From positions 1 to 64,000 of the forward strand of contig NZ_FZOW01000009.1 in NCBI RefSeq assembly GCF_900188125.1: a stretch of DNA of 64,000 bases, written 5' to 3'. The notes under the pieces were generated by a model, which was given only the letters and a program-made list of their open reading frames with translations, ran no database searches and was not told the origin of the DNA. Each line of letters starts with the position of its first letter. Position 1 is the stretch's first letter. Shown piece after piece: positions 36,809 through 46,205 of this stretch. The position numbers and the translations under genes are program-made. The stretch comes from Rhodococcoides kyotonense (lineage in GTDB: Bacteria > Actinomycetota > Actinomycetes > Mycobacteriales > Mycobacteriaceae).

Positions 36809-38536
36809 GTGGGCGAACATAGAACTTCGGGTGGCACCCGAGGTGTCAGTAAAGGCCCAGTGATCGCGGCGGGCATCATCCTCGTGATGGTGCTCGCCGT
36901 GTTCGGGTGGTTTCAACTACGGGACAGAATCGCGGACCAAGGTGTCCAGGCCGCAGACACGTGCGTCGAGGGTCCATTGACGTTGCCGGTGACGGTGGAT
37001 CCCGACATCTCCCCGATCGTGACCGACCTCGCGGCCCGCTTCAGCGACACCCGTCCAGTCGTACGCGATCACTGCATCACGGTCGCGGTGGCAACGGCAG
37101 CGACAGGATCGATGACAGATGCCGTCGCTGCGGGCGCGGCTGCGTGGGATCAGCAGGTCCTCGGCCCCGTCCCCGCACTGTGGATTCCACGATCGACGGA
37201 CGCGCTGCAGGGACTTCCCGCAGGGACGGTCGACGGAAGTCCCCGATCCGTCGCATCCTCGCCAATTGTCTTGGCCGGCCCCGACGCAGTTACCACGGCG
37301 CTGTCGGCTGCCGGAATCACGTGGGCCGACCTGGCCCGTCTGCAGCGTGCACCCGACGGTCTCGACGCTCTCGGGCTTCCGGGGTGGGGAGGCCTGCGAC
37401 TGCAGTTGCCCGTCGGTGACAACTCGGACTCGACTTCCGCCGCGCTTGCCGCGGTCGCAGCGTCGACCTCCGACACAACGGAACAGCCACTGACTACAGA
37501 ACAAGTTCGCAGTGGGGCCGTCGTCTCGGCGATGTCGGCGCTTGCAACGACCGATCGCGGACAGAGTGCAGTCTCCCCGGACTCGACAGATGCCGCGCTG
37601 GCGCGAGTGAGCGCCGATCCGTCGGCGAACTCCGATGTCCACATGGTGCCCGTGACCGAACAGCAGCTTCGGGCCTCGGCGCAGACCGGCCTCGCGACGT
37701 TCGCGCCGGGCGGCGCGACACCCGTGGCAGACCATCCCGCAGCCGTCCTCGGGAGCGCGTTCGCGGACGACACACTGCGGCGAGCGGCGGCTCAGTTCGC
37801 CGACTTCGCACGACAGCCGGACAACGCAGCTGTCTTCTCCGATGCCGGTTTCGGGATCGGCGACGAGGCGACGAATTCTCCTGTGGCGTCGGCCGATACC
37901 CGACAGGCGCTCACGGATGCCGTCGAGAATCCCGCAACACTGCGTCGCACTACCGTTCTGCTCGATGTATCCGGATCCATGGAGACCGTCGAAGGCGGGC
38001 GAACAAGACTCCAGAACACCGTCGACGCACTGAACCGACAGTTCGCGTCCGTGGTCGGTTCGTCCGACATCGGACTGTGGGTCTACAGCGCAGACCTCGA
38101 CGGCCAGCGTGCATTCCGAACGGCTGTGCCGACGGGTCCCGTCGACGAACAGTTGTCGACGGGCACACGACGTGACGAGCTCGTATCGACTGCGAACTCG
38201 TTGCGGCCGGAAACGTCGACGTCGACCTACGAATCGGTGACAGCGGCGTACATCGACGCGGTGGACAACTACGTCGCAGGACGACCCAACAGCGTGGTGC
38301 TGGTGACGGACGGACCGAACGACGATACGTCCATTTCTTCCGAACGCTTCCTGACGATGCTGTCCGGATTGGCCGAGCCCGATCGACCCGTCGCGATCGA
38401 TGTCGTATCCCTCGGAACCAATTCGGACATCCGTACGTTGCAATCGATGTCCGACACAACCGGTGGTTCGACGACGACTGTCTCCACGTCGGATAGTCAA
38501 GAGCTTCCCGACCTCATCCGAAAGTTGCTGTACTGA
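36809..38536 (+). CDS. Membrane-anchored protein with solute-binding-like and VWA domains
   Basis: A 575-residue protein with an N-terminal signal anchor (about 17-38), an extracytoplasmic region resembling type-2 solute-binding domains (about 50-350), and a C-terminal von Willebrand factor A domain (about 385-570) with the metal-binding MIDAS motif DVSGSM and VTDGPND. The VWA part suggests cation-dependent protein binding at the cell envelope. GTG start with no strong ribosome site. M. tuberculosis Rv1836c next to glcB is the likely counterpart. The phosphoesterase gene starts three bases after it. Confidence 0.82.
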   Translation: MGEHRTSGGTRGVSKGPVIAAGIILVMVLAVFGWFQLRDRIADQGVQAADTCVEGPLTLPVTVDPDISPIVTDLAARFSDTRPVVRDHCITVAVATAATGSMTDAVAAGAAAWDQQVLGPVPALWIPRSTDALQGLPAGTVDGSPRSVASSPIVLAGPDAVTTALSAAGITWADLARLQRAPDGLDALGLPGWGGLRLQLPVGDNSDSTSAALAAVAASTSDTTEQPLTTEQVRSGAVVSAMSALATTDRGQSAVSPDSTDAALARVSADPSANSDVHMVPVTEQQLRASAQTGLATFAPGGATPVADHPAAVLGSAFADDTLRRAAAQFADFARQPDNAAVFSDAGFGIGDEATNSPVASADTRQALTDAVENPATLRRTTVLLDVSGSMETVEGGRTRLQNTVDALNRQFASVVGSSDIGLWVYSADLDGQRAFRTAVPTGPVDEQLSTGTRRDELVSTANSLRPETSTSTYESVTAAYIDAVDNYVAGRPNSVVLVTDGPNDDTSISSERFLTMLSGLAEPDRPVAIDVVSLGTNSDIRTLQSMSDTTGGSTTTVSTSDSQELPDLIRKLLY

Positions 38537-38539
38537 AAC

Positions 38540-39679
38540 ATGACACGACTGCTCGTGTTCGGCACGTTCCTCGCGCTCGTAGGACTTCTGCTACATCTGC
38601 GCTACGTCAGGGCAACTCGCCTGCCGCGTCCGTTCTCCATCATCGTCGACACCGTGTTGGTCGTCATGTGGGCTCTTGCGCTGATCGGGATCGGTTCCGG
38701 TGAGCTCTTCGACCCCGCGTGGGCCCGCGGTCCGGCTTTCGTGGGTCTCAGCTGGCTCGCAGTGGTGTTGTACCTGGTTCTCGGTACGGCTCTGATCGGG
38801 CTCGTCACGCTCGGCATTCGCATCGTGTACCGGTTGCGTGGCAAGGACTCCACGGACACCCGTCGTCGGGTCACGCGTGTCGGCTCTGCTGTCGTCGCAG
38901 CAGCCTCGGTCCTTGCTGTCGGTTACGGCGTGGTCGAAGCCGCGACGCCGAGAGTCACGGAGACGACCATCGCCCTCGACCGCCTGCCGGCCGAATTCGA
39001 CGGGCTCAGAGTCGCTCTGGTGTCCGACATTCATGCCGGTCCTTCCCGGGGTCGGGACTTCGTACAGAAGATCGTCGACGACGTCAATGCGCAGTCACCG
39101 GACATCGTCGTTCTCGACGGAGACCTGATCGACGGTACCGTCGAGCTCGTCGGATCGGATCTGGAACCGCTGCAGCAACTCTCGGCCCCTCTTGGTGTCT
39201 TCGGAGTCAGCGGTAATCACGAGTTCTATGCGGACGACGGAGGCAAGTGGCTCGACCTGTGGTCGACGCTCAGCGTGACGGTCCTGCGAAACGAACGCGC
39301 TGCGGTGAGCAGAGGCGGAGCCGAGATCGACGTCGTCGGAATCAACGACGCAACCGCGCCCGCACCGTACGAACCCGATCTCGCATCCGCATTGGACGGC
39401 CGCGACCCCGACCGGTTCGCGTTCCTTCTCGCCCATCAGCCACTCCAGGCGATCGAGGCGTCCGAGATGGGCGTCGATCTCCAGGTATCGGGCCACACCC
39501 ATGCGGGCCAGATCTGGCCGCTTCGCTACGTCGTTCCCCTGCAGCAGCCGAGCGTCGAAGGACTGGACCGCGTCGGCGAGACCACGCTGTACACCACGCG
39601 CGGCGCAGGAGCGTGGGGTCCACCTGTCCGGGTTGCAGCACCGCCGGAAATCGCGATGCTGCAACTCGTCTCGTCGTAG
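38540..39679 (+). CDS. Membrane-anchored metallophosphoesterase, YkuE-like
   Basis: A 379-residue protein with four or five N-terminal membrane segments (to about 140) followed by a calcineurin-like phosphoesterase domain. All five metal-ligand motifs are present: SDIH, GDLID, GNHEF, AHQP and GHTHAGQ. The substrate may be a lipid-linked or envelope phosphate ester. It is tightly coupled to the VWA gene and converges with gcvP four bases away. Confidence 0.88.
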   Translation: MTRLLVFGTFLALVGLLLHLRYVRATRLPRPFSIIVDTVLVVMWALALIGIGSGELFDPAWARGPAFVGLSWLAVVLYLVLGTALIGLVTLGIRIVYRLRGKDSTDTRRRVTRVGSAVVAAASVLAVGYGVVEAATPRVTETTIALDRLPAEFDGLRVALVSDIHAGPSRGRDFVQKIVDDVNAQSPDIVVLDGDLIDGTVELVGSDLEPLQQLSAPLGVFGVSGNHEFYADDGGKWLDLWSTLSVTVLRNERAAVSRGGAEIDVVGINDATAPAPYEPDLASALDGRDPDRFAFLLAHQPLQAIEASEMGVDLQVSGHTHAGQIWPLRYVVPLQQPSVEGLDRVGETTLYTTRGAGAWGPPVRVAAPPEIAMLQLVSS

Positions 39680-39683
39680 TCGG

Positions 39684-42557
39684 CTAGGCGAAGGACTCGA
39701 TCGGCGGGCACGAGCAGACCAGGTTGCGGTCTCCGTGCGCGCCGTCGATTCGTCGGACCGCAGGCCACACTTTGGCGCGTCCGGCAAGTGCCTCGGGAAA
39801 CGCTGCTTCCTCGCGCGTGTAGGGATGGTTCCAGTCGCGCGCGAGACTGCGCGCGGTGTGCGGCGCGCCGCGCAGAGGGTTGTCGTCGACGGGCCATTCC
39901 CCCGATCCGACGCGGTCGATCTCCGACCGTATGGCGATCATGGCGTCGCAGAAGGCGTCGATCTCGTCGAGGTCCTCGCTCTCGGTGGGTTCCACCATCA
40001 GCGTGCCTGCAACAGGGAAGCTCATGGTCGGCGCATGAAAACCGTAGTCGGCCAGTCGCTTTGCGACGTCGTCCACAGTCACTCCGGTCCGCTTCGTCAG
40101 GTCGCGGAGATCGAGGATGCACTCGTGCGCGACCATGCCGTTCTCGCCCGTGTACAGCACAGGAAAGTGCTCGTCGAGTCGCCGGGCGATGTAGTTCGCC
40201 GACGCGATGGCCGTCAGCGTCGCCCGGCGCAGCCCGACCGCCCCCATCATGCGGATGTACGCCCACGTGATCGTCAGAATGGATGCGCTACCGAACGGCG
40301 CTGCGGACACGGCGCGACCGCCGCCCAGTCCGTCCCGCAGGGGGTGTCCGGGCAGGTAGGGCTGTAGGTGCGCCCGAACCCCGATGGGTCCGACGCCCGG
40401 GCCACCGCCACCATGGGGAATACAGAACGTCTTGTGCAGGTTCAGATGGCTCACGTCTCCCCCGAATCGGCCCGGGCGGGCCAGTCCGACAAGGGCATTG
40501 AGGTTAGCGCCGTCGACGTAGACCTGGCCTCCGGCGTCGTGCACGGCCGCGCAGATGTCGTCGATCTCGTGCTCGTAGACGCCGTGGGTGGACGGGTAGG
40601 TGATCATGATCGCGGACAGCGAGTCGGCGTGCTGATCGATCTTGGCGCGCAGGTCGTCGACGTCGACGTCTCCGTTGGTTCGGCACGCCACGACAACGAC
40701 CTTCATGCCCACCATGACCGCCGACGCGGCATTGGTGCCGTGCGCGCTCGACGGTATGAGACAGACGTCGCGGTGCCCTTCGCCGCGACCGACGTGGTAG
40801 TCACGGATCGCAAGTAGTCCGGCGTACTCCCCCTGACTACCGGCGTTGGGCTGCAAGCTGACTGCGTCGTAGCCCGTGATGTCGACGAGCCACTTCTCGA
40901 CGTCGGCGACGATGGATCTGATGCCCGCGGTGTCGGTGTCCGGTGCGAACGGGTGAAGCCGCGCGAACTGCGGCCACGTGATCGATTCCATCTCTGCTGT
41001 CGCGTTCAGTTTCATCGTGCACGACCCCAGCGGGATCATGCTTCGATCCAGAGCGATGTCCTTGTCGGACAACATACGTAGGTACCGGAGCATCGAGGTC
41101 TCGGTGCGGTGACGGGTGAACGCCGGGTGGGTGAGGAACTCCGACTCCCGCACAAGCGACGACGGGAGCGACTCTGCCGGGTCCGTGTCGGTTCGGCCCG
41201 CGCCGAACGCCCCGAGGACTGCATCGATGTGGGCGGGCGTCGTCGTCTCGTCGCACGAGATACCCACGGTGTCCGCGTCGACGAGGCGAAGATTGACGCC
41301 TGCACGCTTGGCTGCGGCCACGACATCGACCGCGCGGCCGGGCACGAATGCGCTGACGGTGTCGAAGAAGCTGTCCGTCGTCAGCGCGACGCCGCTCCCC
41401 CGAAGGCCGTCGGCCAAAGCCCGGGCACGTGAATTCACCTGTGTCGCAATGGAACGCAACCCGTCACTGCCGTGGTAACTCGCATACATCGCTGCGACGA
41501 TGGCTAACAAGACCTGCGCTGTGCAGATGTTGGACGTCGCTTTCTCCCGACGAATGTGCTGCTCACGTGTTTGCAACGCCAAGCGGTAGGCCATGTCGCC
41601 GTCGGCATCGACGGACACCCCGACGAGCCTGCCGGGGAGCTGGCGCGAATGTGCCGAGCGAACGGCGAGGTAGCCGGCATGGGGGCCACCGTATCCCATG
41701 GGTACGCCGAACCGCTGCGTGGTTCCGAAGCAGATGTCGGCGCCGGACTCTCCCGGTGACTTCAAGAGTGTCAGCGCGAGAAGGTCCGCGCCCACTGCCA
41801 CCAATGCTCCCGCGTCGTGAGCCCGTGCGATCAGGTCCTCGTGGTTCACGACGACGCCACTGGCACCGGGAAACTGCACCAGCACACCGAAGAAATCGCC
41901 GTCCGGCAGTCCGTTGGTCACGTCGTGTCGGACCAGTTCGATTCCGAGCGGTTCCGCACGCGTTTCGAGCACTGCCAGGGTTTGTGGGAACACGTCGGTG
42001 TCGACGACGAAACGTGGCGACTTCGATGCGCGGTTGGCGCGACGCAGCAGCGTCATGGCTTCGGCTGCCGCGGTGGCCTCGTCGAGCATCGACGCGTTGG
42101 CGACATCCATACCGGTGAGATCCGCGACCATGGTCTGGAAGTTGAGCAGCGCCTCGAGCCGACCTTGGCTGATCTCGGGCTGATAGGGCGTGTAGGCCGT
42201 GTACCAGGCCGGATTCTCCAGGATGTTCCGTGTGATGACCGGCGGCGTCAGTGTGTCGTAGTACCCGAGCCCGATCATCGATACCGCAACGGTGTTCTGC
42301 GCCGCTCTGTCGGCGAGCTCGGCAAGGGCGTCGTGCTCACCGACAGGGGTCGGGAGTAGATCCAAACCGTCGCCTACACCGGCGGTGGCCGCGTCGAGAA
42401 TCGCAGCAGGGACGGACTTCGTTGCGAGGCCGTCGAGCGTGGGCACGCCGATCACGTGCAGAATTCGCTCGAGTTCTTCGGAATCGGGACCGATGTGCCG
42501 ATCCGCGAAGACGCGTGCGGTCGAGGACAGGTCAGGGCGGGAAGCCGGTGCGCTCAC
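39684..42557 (-). CDS. gcvP: Glycine dehydrogenase (decarboxylating), P protein
   Basis: PLP-dependent P protein of the glycine cleavage system: decarboxylates glycine and passes the aminomethyl group to lipoyl-GcvH. About 957 residues, single-chain type. The N-terminal half has FADRHIGPD and the C-terminal half the PLP-lysine in [22 protein letters not shown] at 42557 is preceded by GGAG at six bases; an ATG at 42575 six codons upstream is an alternative. It sits directly behind a tandem glycine riboswitch, so glycine should induce it. GcvT is not in the window; gcvH is 3 kb upstream. Confidence 0.96.
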   Translation of the reverse strand: MSAPASRPDLSSTARVFADRHIGPDSEELERILHVIGVPTLDGLATKSVPAAILDAATAGVGDGLDLLPTPVGEHDALAELADRAAQNTVAVSMIGLGYYDTLTPPVITRNILENPAWYTAYTPYQPEISQGRLEALLNFQTMVADLTGMDVANASMLDEATAAAEAMTLLRRANRASKSPRFVVDTDVFPQTLAVLETRAEPLGIELVRHDVTNGLPDGDFFGVLVQFPGASGVVVNHEDLIARAHDAGALVAVGADLLALTLLKSPGESGADICFGTTQRFGVPMGYGGPHAGYLAVRSAHSRQLPGRLVGVSVDADGDMAYRLALQTREQHIRREKATSNICTAQVLLAIVAAMYASYHGSDGLRSIATQVNSRARALADGLRGSGVALTTDSFFDTVSAFVPGRAVDVVAAAKRAGVNLRLVDADTVGISCDETTTPAHIDAVLGAFGAGRTDTDPAESLPSSLVRESEFLTHPAFTRHRTETSMLRYLRMLSDKDIALDRSMIPLGSCTMKLNATAEMESITWPQFARLHPFAPDTDTAGIRSIVADVEKWLVDITGYDAVSLQPNAGSQGEYAGLLAIRDYHVGRGEGHRDVCLIPSSAHGTNAASAVMVGMKVVVVACRTNGDVDVDDLRAKIDQHADSLSAIMITYPSTHGVYEHEIDDICAAVHDAGGQVYVDGANLNALVGLARPGRFGGDVSHLNLHKTFCIPHGGGGPGVGPIGVRAHLQPYLPGHPLRDGLGGGRAVSAAPFGSASILTITWAYIRMMGAVGLRRATLTAIASANYIARRLDEHFPVLYTGENGMVAHECILDLRDLTKRTGVTVDDVAKRLADYGFHAPTMSFPVAGTLMVEPTESEDLDEIDAFCDAMIAIRSEIDRVGSGEWPVDDNPLRGAPHTARSLARDWNHPYTREEAAFPEALAGRAKVWPAVRRIDGAHGDRNLVCSCPPIESFA

Positions 42558-42584
42558 GAGACACTCCAGGTGCATACGACAGGG

Positions 42585-42804
42585 GCCCTCCCCCTCTGTC
42601 GTATGCCCACCGAGGCGGGCGCCTGAGAGATTCGGCTCGATCGACTCCGACGTCGACGGCCTTTCCCCTTGGGCGGATGGGTTGTCCCATCACTTTCCAG
42701 AGACGTCGAGGCTCGCACGGTCCGTGTGCCTGAGAGATTGACGGGGAGGTGTTGCTCCTTCGGCGCCCGTGACCGGCTGCCACGGAACTCTCCCGCGCAA
42801 GCGC
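42585..42804 (-). ncRNA. Tandem glycine riboswitch
   Basis: Reading the minus strand, the first aptamer (about 42804-42697) has GCGGGAGAGTTCC, GCCGAAGGAGCAA, CAATCTCTCAGGCA and CTCTGGAAAGTG; the second (about 42696-42585) has GCCCAAGGGGAAAGG, AATCTCTCAGGC and ACAGAGGGGGAGG. These are the conserved helix and core elements of the two-aptamer glycine riboswitch. It ends just before gcvP, whose expression it should turn on when glycine is high. Confidence 0.93.
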
Positions 42805-42818
42805 GACGTCCGACGAGT

Positions 42819-43490
42819 CTAACCGGTCTTGCGGCTCGCGCGATTCTTGCGGCGTGACGCCAGTTCGTCTTCCGGAGTGGCCTCGAAGTCGCCTCCGTCG
42901 GCGCGTTCGGCCGGGAAGTCCGCGATGAGACCGGTGAGCTCACGCATAGCGCCGTTCACGGCGATGCCGAACACACCCTGACCGCCCTGCAGCAGGTCGA
43001 CGACTTCTTCGGCGGACGTGCATTCGTACACCGTGGTGCCGTCGGAGAACAAAGTGATGTTCGCCAGATCGCCGACGCCACGCTGGCGCAGATGATCGAC
43101 AGCGACGCGGATGTTCTGAAGCGAGATCCCGGTGTCCAGTAGACGCTTGACGATCTTGAGGACGAGCATGTCCTTGAAGGAATAGAGCCGCTGACTACCG
43201 GATCCCGCAGCGCTCCTGATGGAGGGGACGACGAGGCCGGTGCGTGCCCAGTAATCGAGCTGTCGGTACGTGATACCGGCTATCTGGCAGGCGCTGGGCA
43301 CTCGATAGCCCACGAGATCGTCGGGGACGGAATCGTCCGGAAAGAGGCCCGGCTGAAAGTCCGGAACGGCGGCTTGCGAGGCGGACCGAGATGTCGTGCC
43401 GGGTGACGCGGAGTCCACCGTGTCCGCTTCAGCGGTGCCCTGCGTGTCGGTCGCTGAACCGTGGCGGCGTTCCTGCGGCTGATCTCCCAC
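42819..43490 (-). CDS. MerR-family transcriptional regulator (Rv1830-like)
   Basis: A 223-residue regulator. A disordered N-terminus of about 70 residues precedes the MerR winged helix (about 68-140, GYRVPSACQIAGITYRQLDY, then GSQRLYSFKDMLVLKIVKRL), followed by a dimerisation region and a basic tail. The GTG at 43490 has GAGGGAG eight bases upstream. Effector-binding cysteines typical of metal MerR proteins are lacking; related mycobacterial proteins control growth and division-associated genes. A dyad in the 268-base gap upstream may be its own operator. Confidence 0.88.
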   Translation of the reverse strand: MGDQPQERRHGSATDTQGTAEADTVDSASPGTTSRSASQAAVPDFQPGLFPDDSVPDDLVGYRVPSACQIAGITYRQLDYWARTGLVVPSIRSAAGSGSQRLYSFKDMLVLKIVKRLLDTGISLQNIRVAVDHLRQRGVGDLANITLFSDGTTVYECTSAEEVVDLLQGGQGVFGIAVNGAMRELTGLIADFPAERADGGDFEATPEDELASRRKNRASRKTG

Positions 43491-43706
43491 TGACTGCTCC
43501 CTCTTCGGATGTCTCGACACTGCGCACGGATCGCTCTTTCGTGCGATCCGGCCGGTTGCACTCCCGGCGTATTGCCGCGTGAGGTCCATTCCGCGTACCA
43601 GGCCAGAGTACTCCCCGGCGCGAATCGACGACATGGGATCGCCGAGCGGAACTCACAGGCGGAACGTTATGACCCGAGACACGACGAATCAATGCAACGC
43701 GCCGTA

Positions 43707-43729
43707 AACCTGAACCTAAAGTTGAGGTT
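43707..43729. promoter_or_regulatory. MerR-type dyad between the MerR and DUF151 genes
   Basis: AACCTGAAC (43707-43715) and GTTGAGGTT (43721-43729) form an inverted repeat with eight of nine positions paired and a five-base spacer, in the otherwise empty 43491-43758 gap. The position before a MerR gene and the symmetry suggest an operator, either for this protein or for the FtsR-like one. Confidence 0.55.
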
Positions 43730-43758
43730 GAGACTCTTCCGTTATCGAAACGGACGTA

Positions 43759-44232
43759 TTAACCGCCCGTGGCCTTGAAATCGTCGGGCGACACCGACTC
43801 GAGGAACTCCTTGAACTTTTCGACCTCGTCCTCGCGCTCGTCGGGCATCAGCAACCCAGCTTCGGCCAACACCGGCTCCTCGGCGTAGATCGGGACGCCG
43901 GCGCGCAATGCGATGGCAACGGAGTCCGACGGCCTGGCCGACACGCGAACGTTCTTGTCGAACACCAGATCTGCGTAGAACGTGCCCTCTTGAAGATCCA
44001 CGATCCGGACTTCCTTGAGGGTGTGCCCGAGGGCGCCGATCAGATCCTTGATCAAGTCGTGAGTCAGCGGACGGGCTGGTTGGACACCTTGCTGTTCCAA
44101 CGCGATGGCCGCTGCTTCCGTCTGCCCGATCCAGATCGGCAGGTACCGATCACCGTCGGACTCACGAAGCAGGAGAACCGGCTGGTTCTGTGGCTGCTCG
44201 ACCCTGATACCGACGACTCGCATCTCACTCAT
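43759..44232 (-). CDS. Bifunctional nuclease family protein (DUF151)
   Basis: A 157-residue soluble protein of the DUF151/bifunctional nuclease family (Rv1829-like). It shows the conserved YLPIWIGQTEAAAIALEQQG (about 29-49) and RPSDSVAIALRAGVPIYAEE. Some members have DNase/RNase activity; the cellular role is unclear. The ATG has GGGAGG upstream. It lies between two MerR genes in an order shared with mycobacteria. Confidence 0.9.
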   Translation of the reverse strand: MSEMRVVGIRVEQPQNQPVLLLRESDGDRYLPIWIGQTEAAAIALEQQGVQPARPLTHDLIKDLIGALGHTLKEVRIVDLQEGTFYADLVFDKNVRVSARPSDSVAIALRAGVPIYAEEPVLAEAGLLMPDEREDEVEKFKEFLESVSPDDFKATGG

Positions 44233-44344
44233 GGTGACTGCCTCCCACACGCGTTGAAATCGGGCCGCAGGTCTGGGTCCGTCCACTGCAACCTGAGTCT
44301 ATTGGAAGTCGGCGGTCGCAGTGGAGTCCGCCGACATTCATCCG

Positions 44345-45082
44345 TCAACGATCGAGGGCACCACGCACGGCCGCCTTGACGAGACACGTGTGCAGTGTCA
44401 GCGACAGGGCGGCCAGTTCGCGAATCATCTCTTCTGCTCGGTCTCGCGCGCCCGCGTCACGACTCTTCGCGACGGGTCCCGCGATCTGGGCGACCAGACC
44501 GGCCTCACGGTCGGCGGCCAACTTGAACGCTCTCAAGTGCCGCACTTCGAGTCCGAATTGCAACATTGCATGAGCGGTGCGCGCCAGCACGACGGAGGCT
44601 TCGTCGTAGAAACCCGCCTGCCCCGGAGTGATCAAACCGGCGCGAATCATCTCCGTCAGGAAGGAATCCTCGATACCTGCCCGTTCCAGGAGGTCGGATT
44701 TGCTCACCCGCACCTCGCGGTCGGCCAGAAATTCTTCGGGAGACACCTCGCCTTTCGCCACGCTGAGAGTGCGTGGACGACGCGGTGCGGGTTCGGCGCG
44801 CTCGACACGCGCCGCCCCGCTGTCGATGGCCTCCAGTTGCTCCTTGATCACCTTGAGCGGCAGGTACTGATCTCGTTGAGCGGTCAGAACGTACTTCAAC
44901 CGCTCGCAATCGGCGATCGAGAACCGCCGATAGCCCGACGGCGTGCGCTCGGGCGAGATCAGCCCCTCCGCTTCGAGGAACCTGATCTTCGAAATGGTGA
45001 CGTCAGGAAAGTCGGGCCGAAGTCGATCGAGGACGGAGCCAATCGACATCCCCCCGGGAGACTGCTGCCCGACGGCGGTCAC
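44345..45082 (-). CDS. ftsR: MerR-family regulator FtsR-like (Rv1828-like)
   Basis: A 245-residue MerR protein with winged-helix domain at about 12-85 (SIGSVLDRLRPDFPDVTISK, SPSGYRRFSIADCERLKYV with TPSGYRRF) and a second helix-turn-helix-like C-terminal region. The Corynebacterium homologue FtsR activates ftsZ and affects cell division. Its GTG overlaps the garA stop by four bases, so it is co-translated with garA. Symbol given by family resemblance. Confidence 0.87.
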   Translation of the reverse strand: MTAVGQQSPGGMSIGSVLDRLRPDFPDVTISKIRFLEAEGLISPERTPSGYRRFSIADCERLKYVLTAQRDQYLPLKVIKEQLEAIDSGAARVERAEPAPRRPRTLSVAKGEVSPEEFLADREVRVSKSDLLERAGIEDSFLTEMIRAGLITPGQAGFYDEASVVLARTAHAMLQFGLEVRHLRAFKLAADREAGLVAQIAGPVAKSRDAGARDRAEEMIRELAALSLTLHTCLVKAAVRGALDR

Positions 45083-45576
45083 TGGCTGCCCGCACCCGCA
45101 GACGATTCGCCGACCTGAGACCCGGCACCGCCGCGAGGCCCGGTGAGGAACACCAGGCGGAACTTTCCGATCTGTACTTCGTCGCCGTTGGCCAGAACAG
45201 CCGAGTCGACAGGCTCCCGGTTGACGTACGTGCCGTTCAGGCTGCCGACGTCGACGACCTGGAACTCGTCCTCGTCCTGACGAAACTCCGCGTGACGACG
45301 GCTCACGGTCACGTCGTCCAGGAAGATGTCGCTGTCGGGGTGCCGACCGGCCGAGGTCGTCGGCTGGTCCAGCAGAAAACGAGAGCCGGCATTCGGGCCT
45401 CTCTTCACGACGAGAAGCGCGGACCCGACAGGGAGGCCCTCCACACCCGACACCGGAGCTTCGGAAGTCTGACTCGTCGCCGAGTTGTCCAGCTCCTGAA
45501 GGAAGTCTGCGCGGAAGACCGATGTGGTCTCCGCCGGCGACTCTCCGTAGATGCCGTCGTTGTCGTTCTCGCTCAC
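45079..45576 (-). CDS. garA: FHA-domain signalling protein GarA/OdhI
   Basis: A 165-residue regulator that, unphosphorylated, inhibits 2-oxoglutarate dehydrogenase (OdhA/Kgd) and modulates glutamate dehydrogenase and synthase. The N-terminus carries the PknG/PknB site ETTSVF (Thr17, Thr18). The FHA domain spans about 55-140, with the phosphopeptide-binding AGRHPDSDIFLDD, SRRHAEF and SLNGTYVN. A short Gly/Ser tail follows. It is encoded with ftsR and near gcvH, as in M. tuberculosis. Confidence 0.95.
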   Translation of the reverse strand: MSENDNDGIYGESPAETTSVFRADFLQELDNSATSQTSEAPVSGVEGLPVGSALLVVKRGPNAGSRFLLDQPTTSAGRHPDSDIFLDDVTVSRRHAEFRQDEDEFQVVDVGSLNGTYVNREPVDSAVLANGDEVQIGKFRLVFLTGPRGGAGSQVGESSAGAGSQ

Positions 45577-45755
45577 CGTTTCTCCTTCTCAGTCCGATCA
45601 CCCGGGCGACGAACACCTCGGGTCTCGCAGTAGACAGCTTTCACGTTCAATTGTTCTTGCGGACCTGTGCCCCCGACACGGCATCTACACACCAACGACC
45701 GTACCCTGCGCACGAGCACGGGTGTAGACCGTTTCTCCAGTCCGCTCCCGCGAAG

Positions 45756-46160
45756 TTACCCGGCCGTAATGGCAGCATATCCGTCCGCGTCGAGCATCTG
45801 TGACACCGCTTCGTTCAGTGTCGCTTCGGTGTCGACTTCCAACTCCACCAACCAGCCGTCGGAGTACGGACCCGTGTTCACCTTCTCGGGTCCGGCGTCC
45901 AAATCCTCGTTGACTGCAACGACTTTGCCGGTCAGCGGTGCGAACACGTCGGACACGCTCTTCGTGGATTCGACTTCGCCGAGAGAGGTACCCGCGGTGA
46001 CCTCGTCACCGACCGACGGAAGCTGCACGAACACGACATCACCGAGTTGTCCCTGCGCGAAGTCGGTGATGCCGATCCTGACCGTCGTCGGACCAGTACG
46101 CAGCACCCACTCGTGCTCCGGGGTGTACAGCAAGTCGGCGGATGGCGCGTTGTCGCTCAA
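45756..46160 (-). CDS. gcvH: Glycine cleavage system H protein
   Basis: Lipoyl carrier of the glycine cleavage system, 134 residues. The lipoylated lysine is K67 in GEVESTKSVSD, and YTPEHEWV lies near the N-terminus. The gene is separated from gcvP by garA and the regulators and is not preceded by a visible riboswitch, so the two may be controlled differently. About 180 bases without a gene separate it from garA. Confidence 0.96.
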   Translation of the reverse strand: MSDNAPSADLLYTPEHEWVLRTGPTTVRIGITDFAQGQLGDVVFVQLPSVGDEVTAGTSLGEVESTKSVSDVFAPLTGKVVAVNEDLDAGPEKVNTGPYSDGWLVELEVDTEATLNEAVSQMLDADGYAAITAG

Positions 46161-46205
46161 CTCGACGATTCCTTTCGGGTGGCACTCCGTCCGTGAAGGA
46201 AGGAG

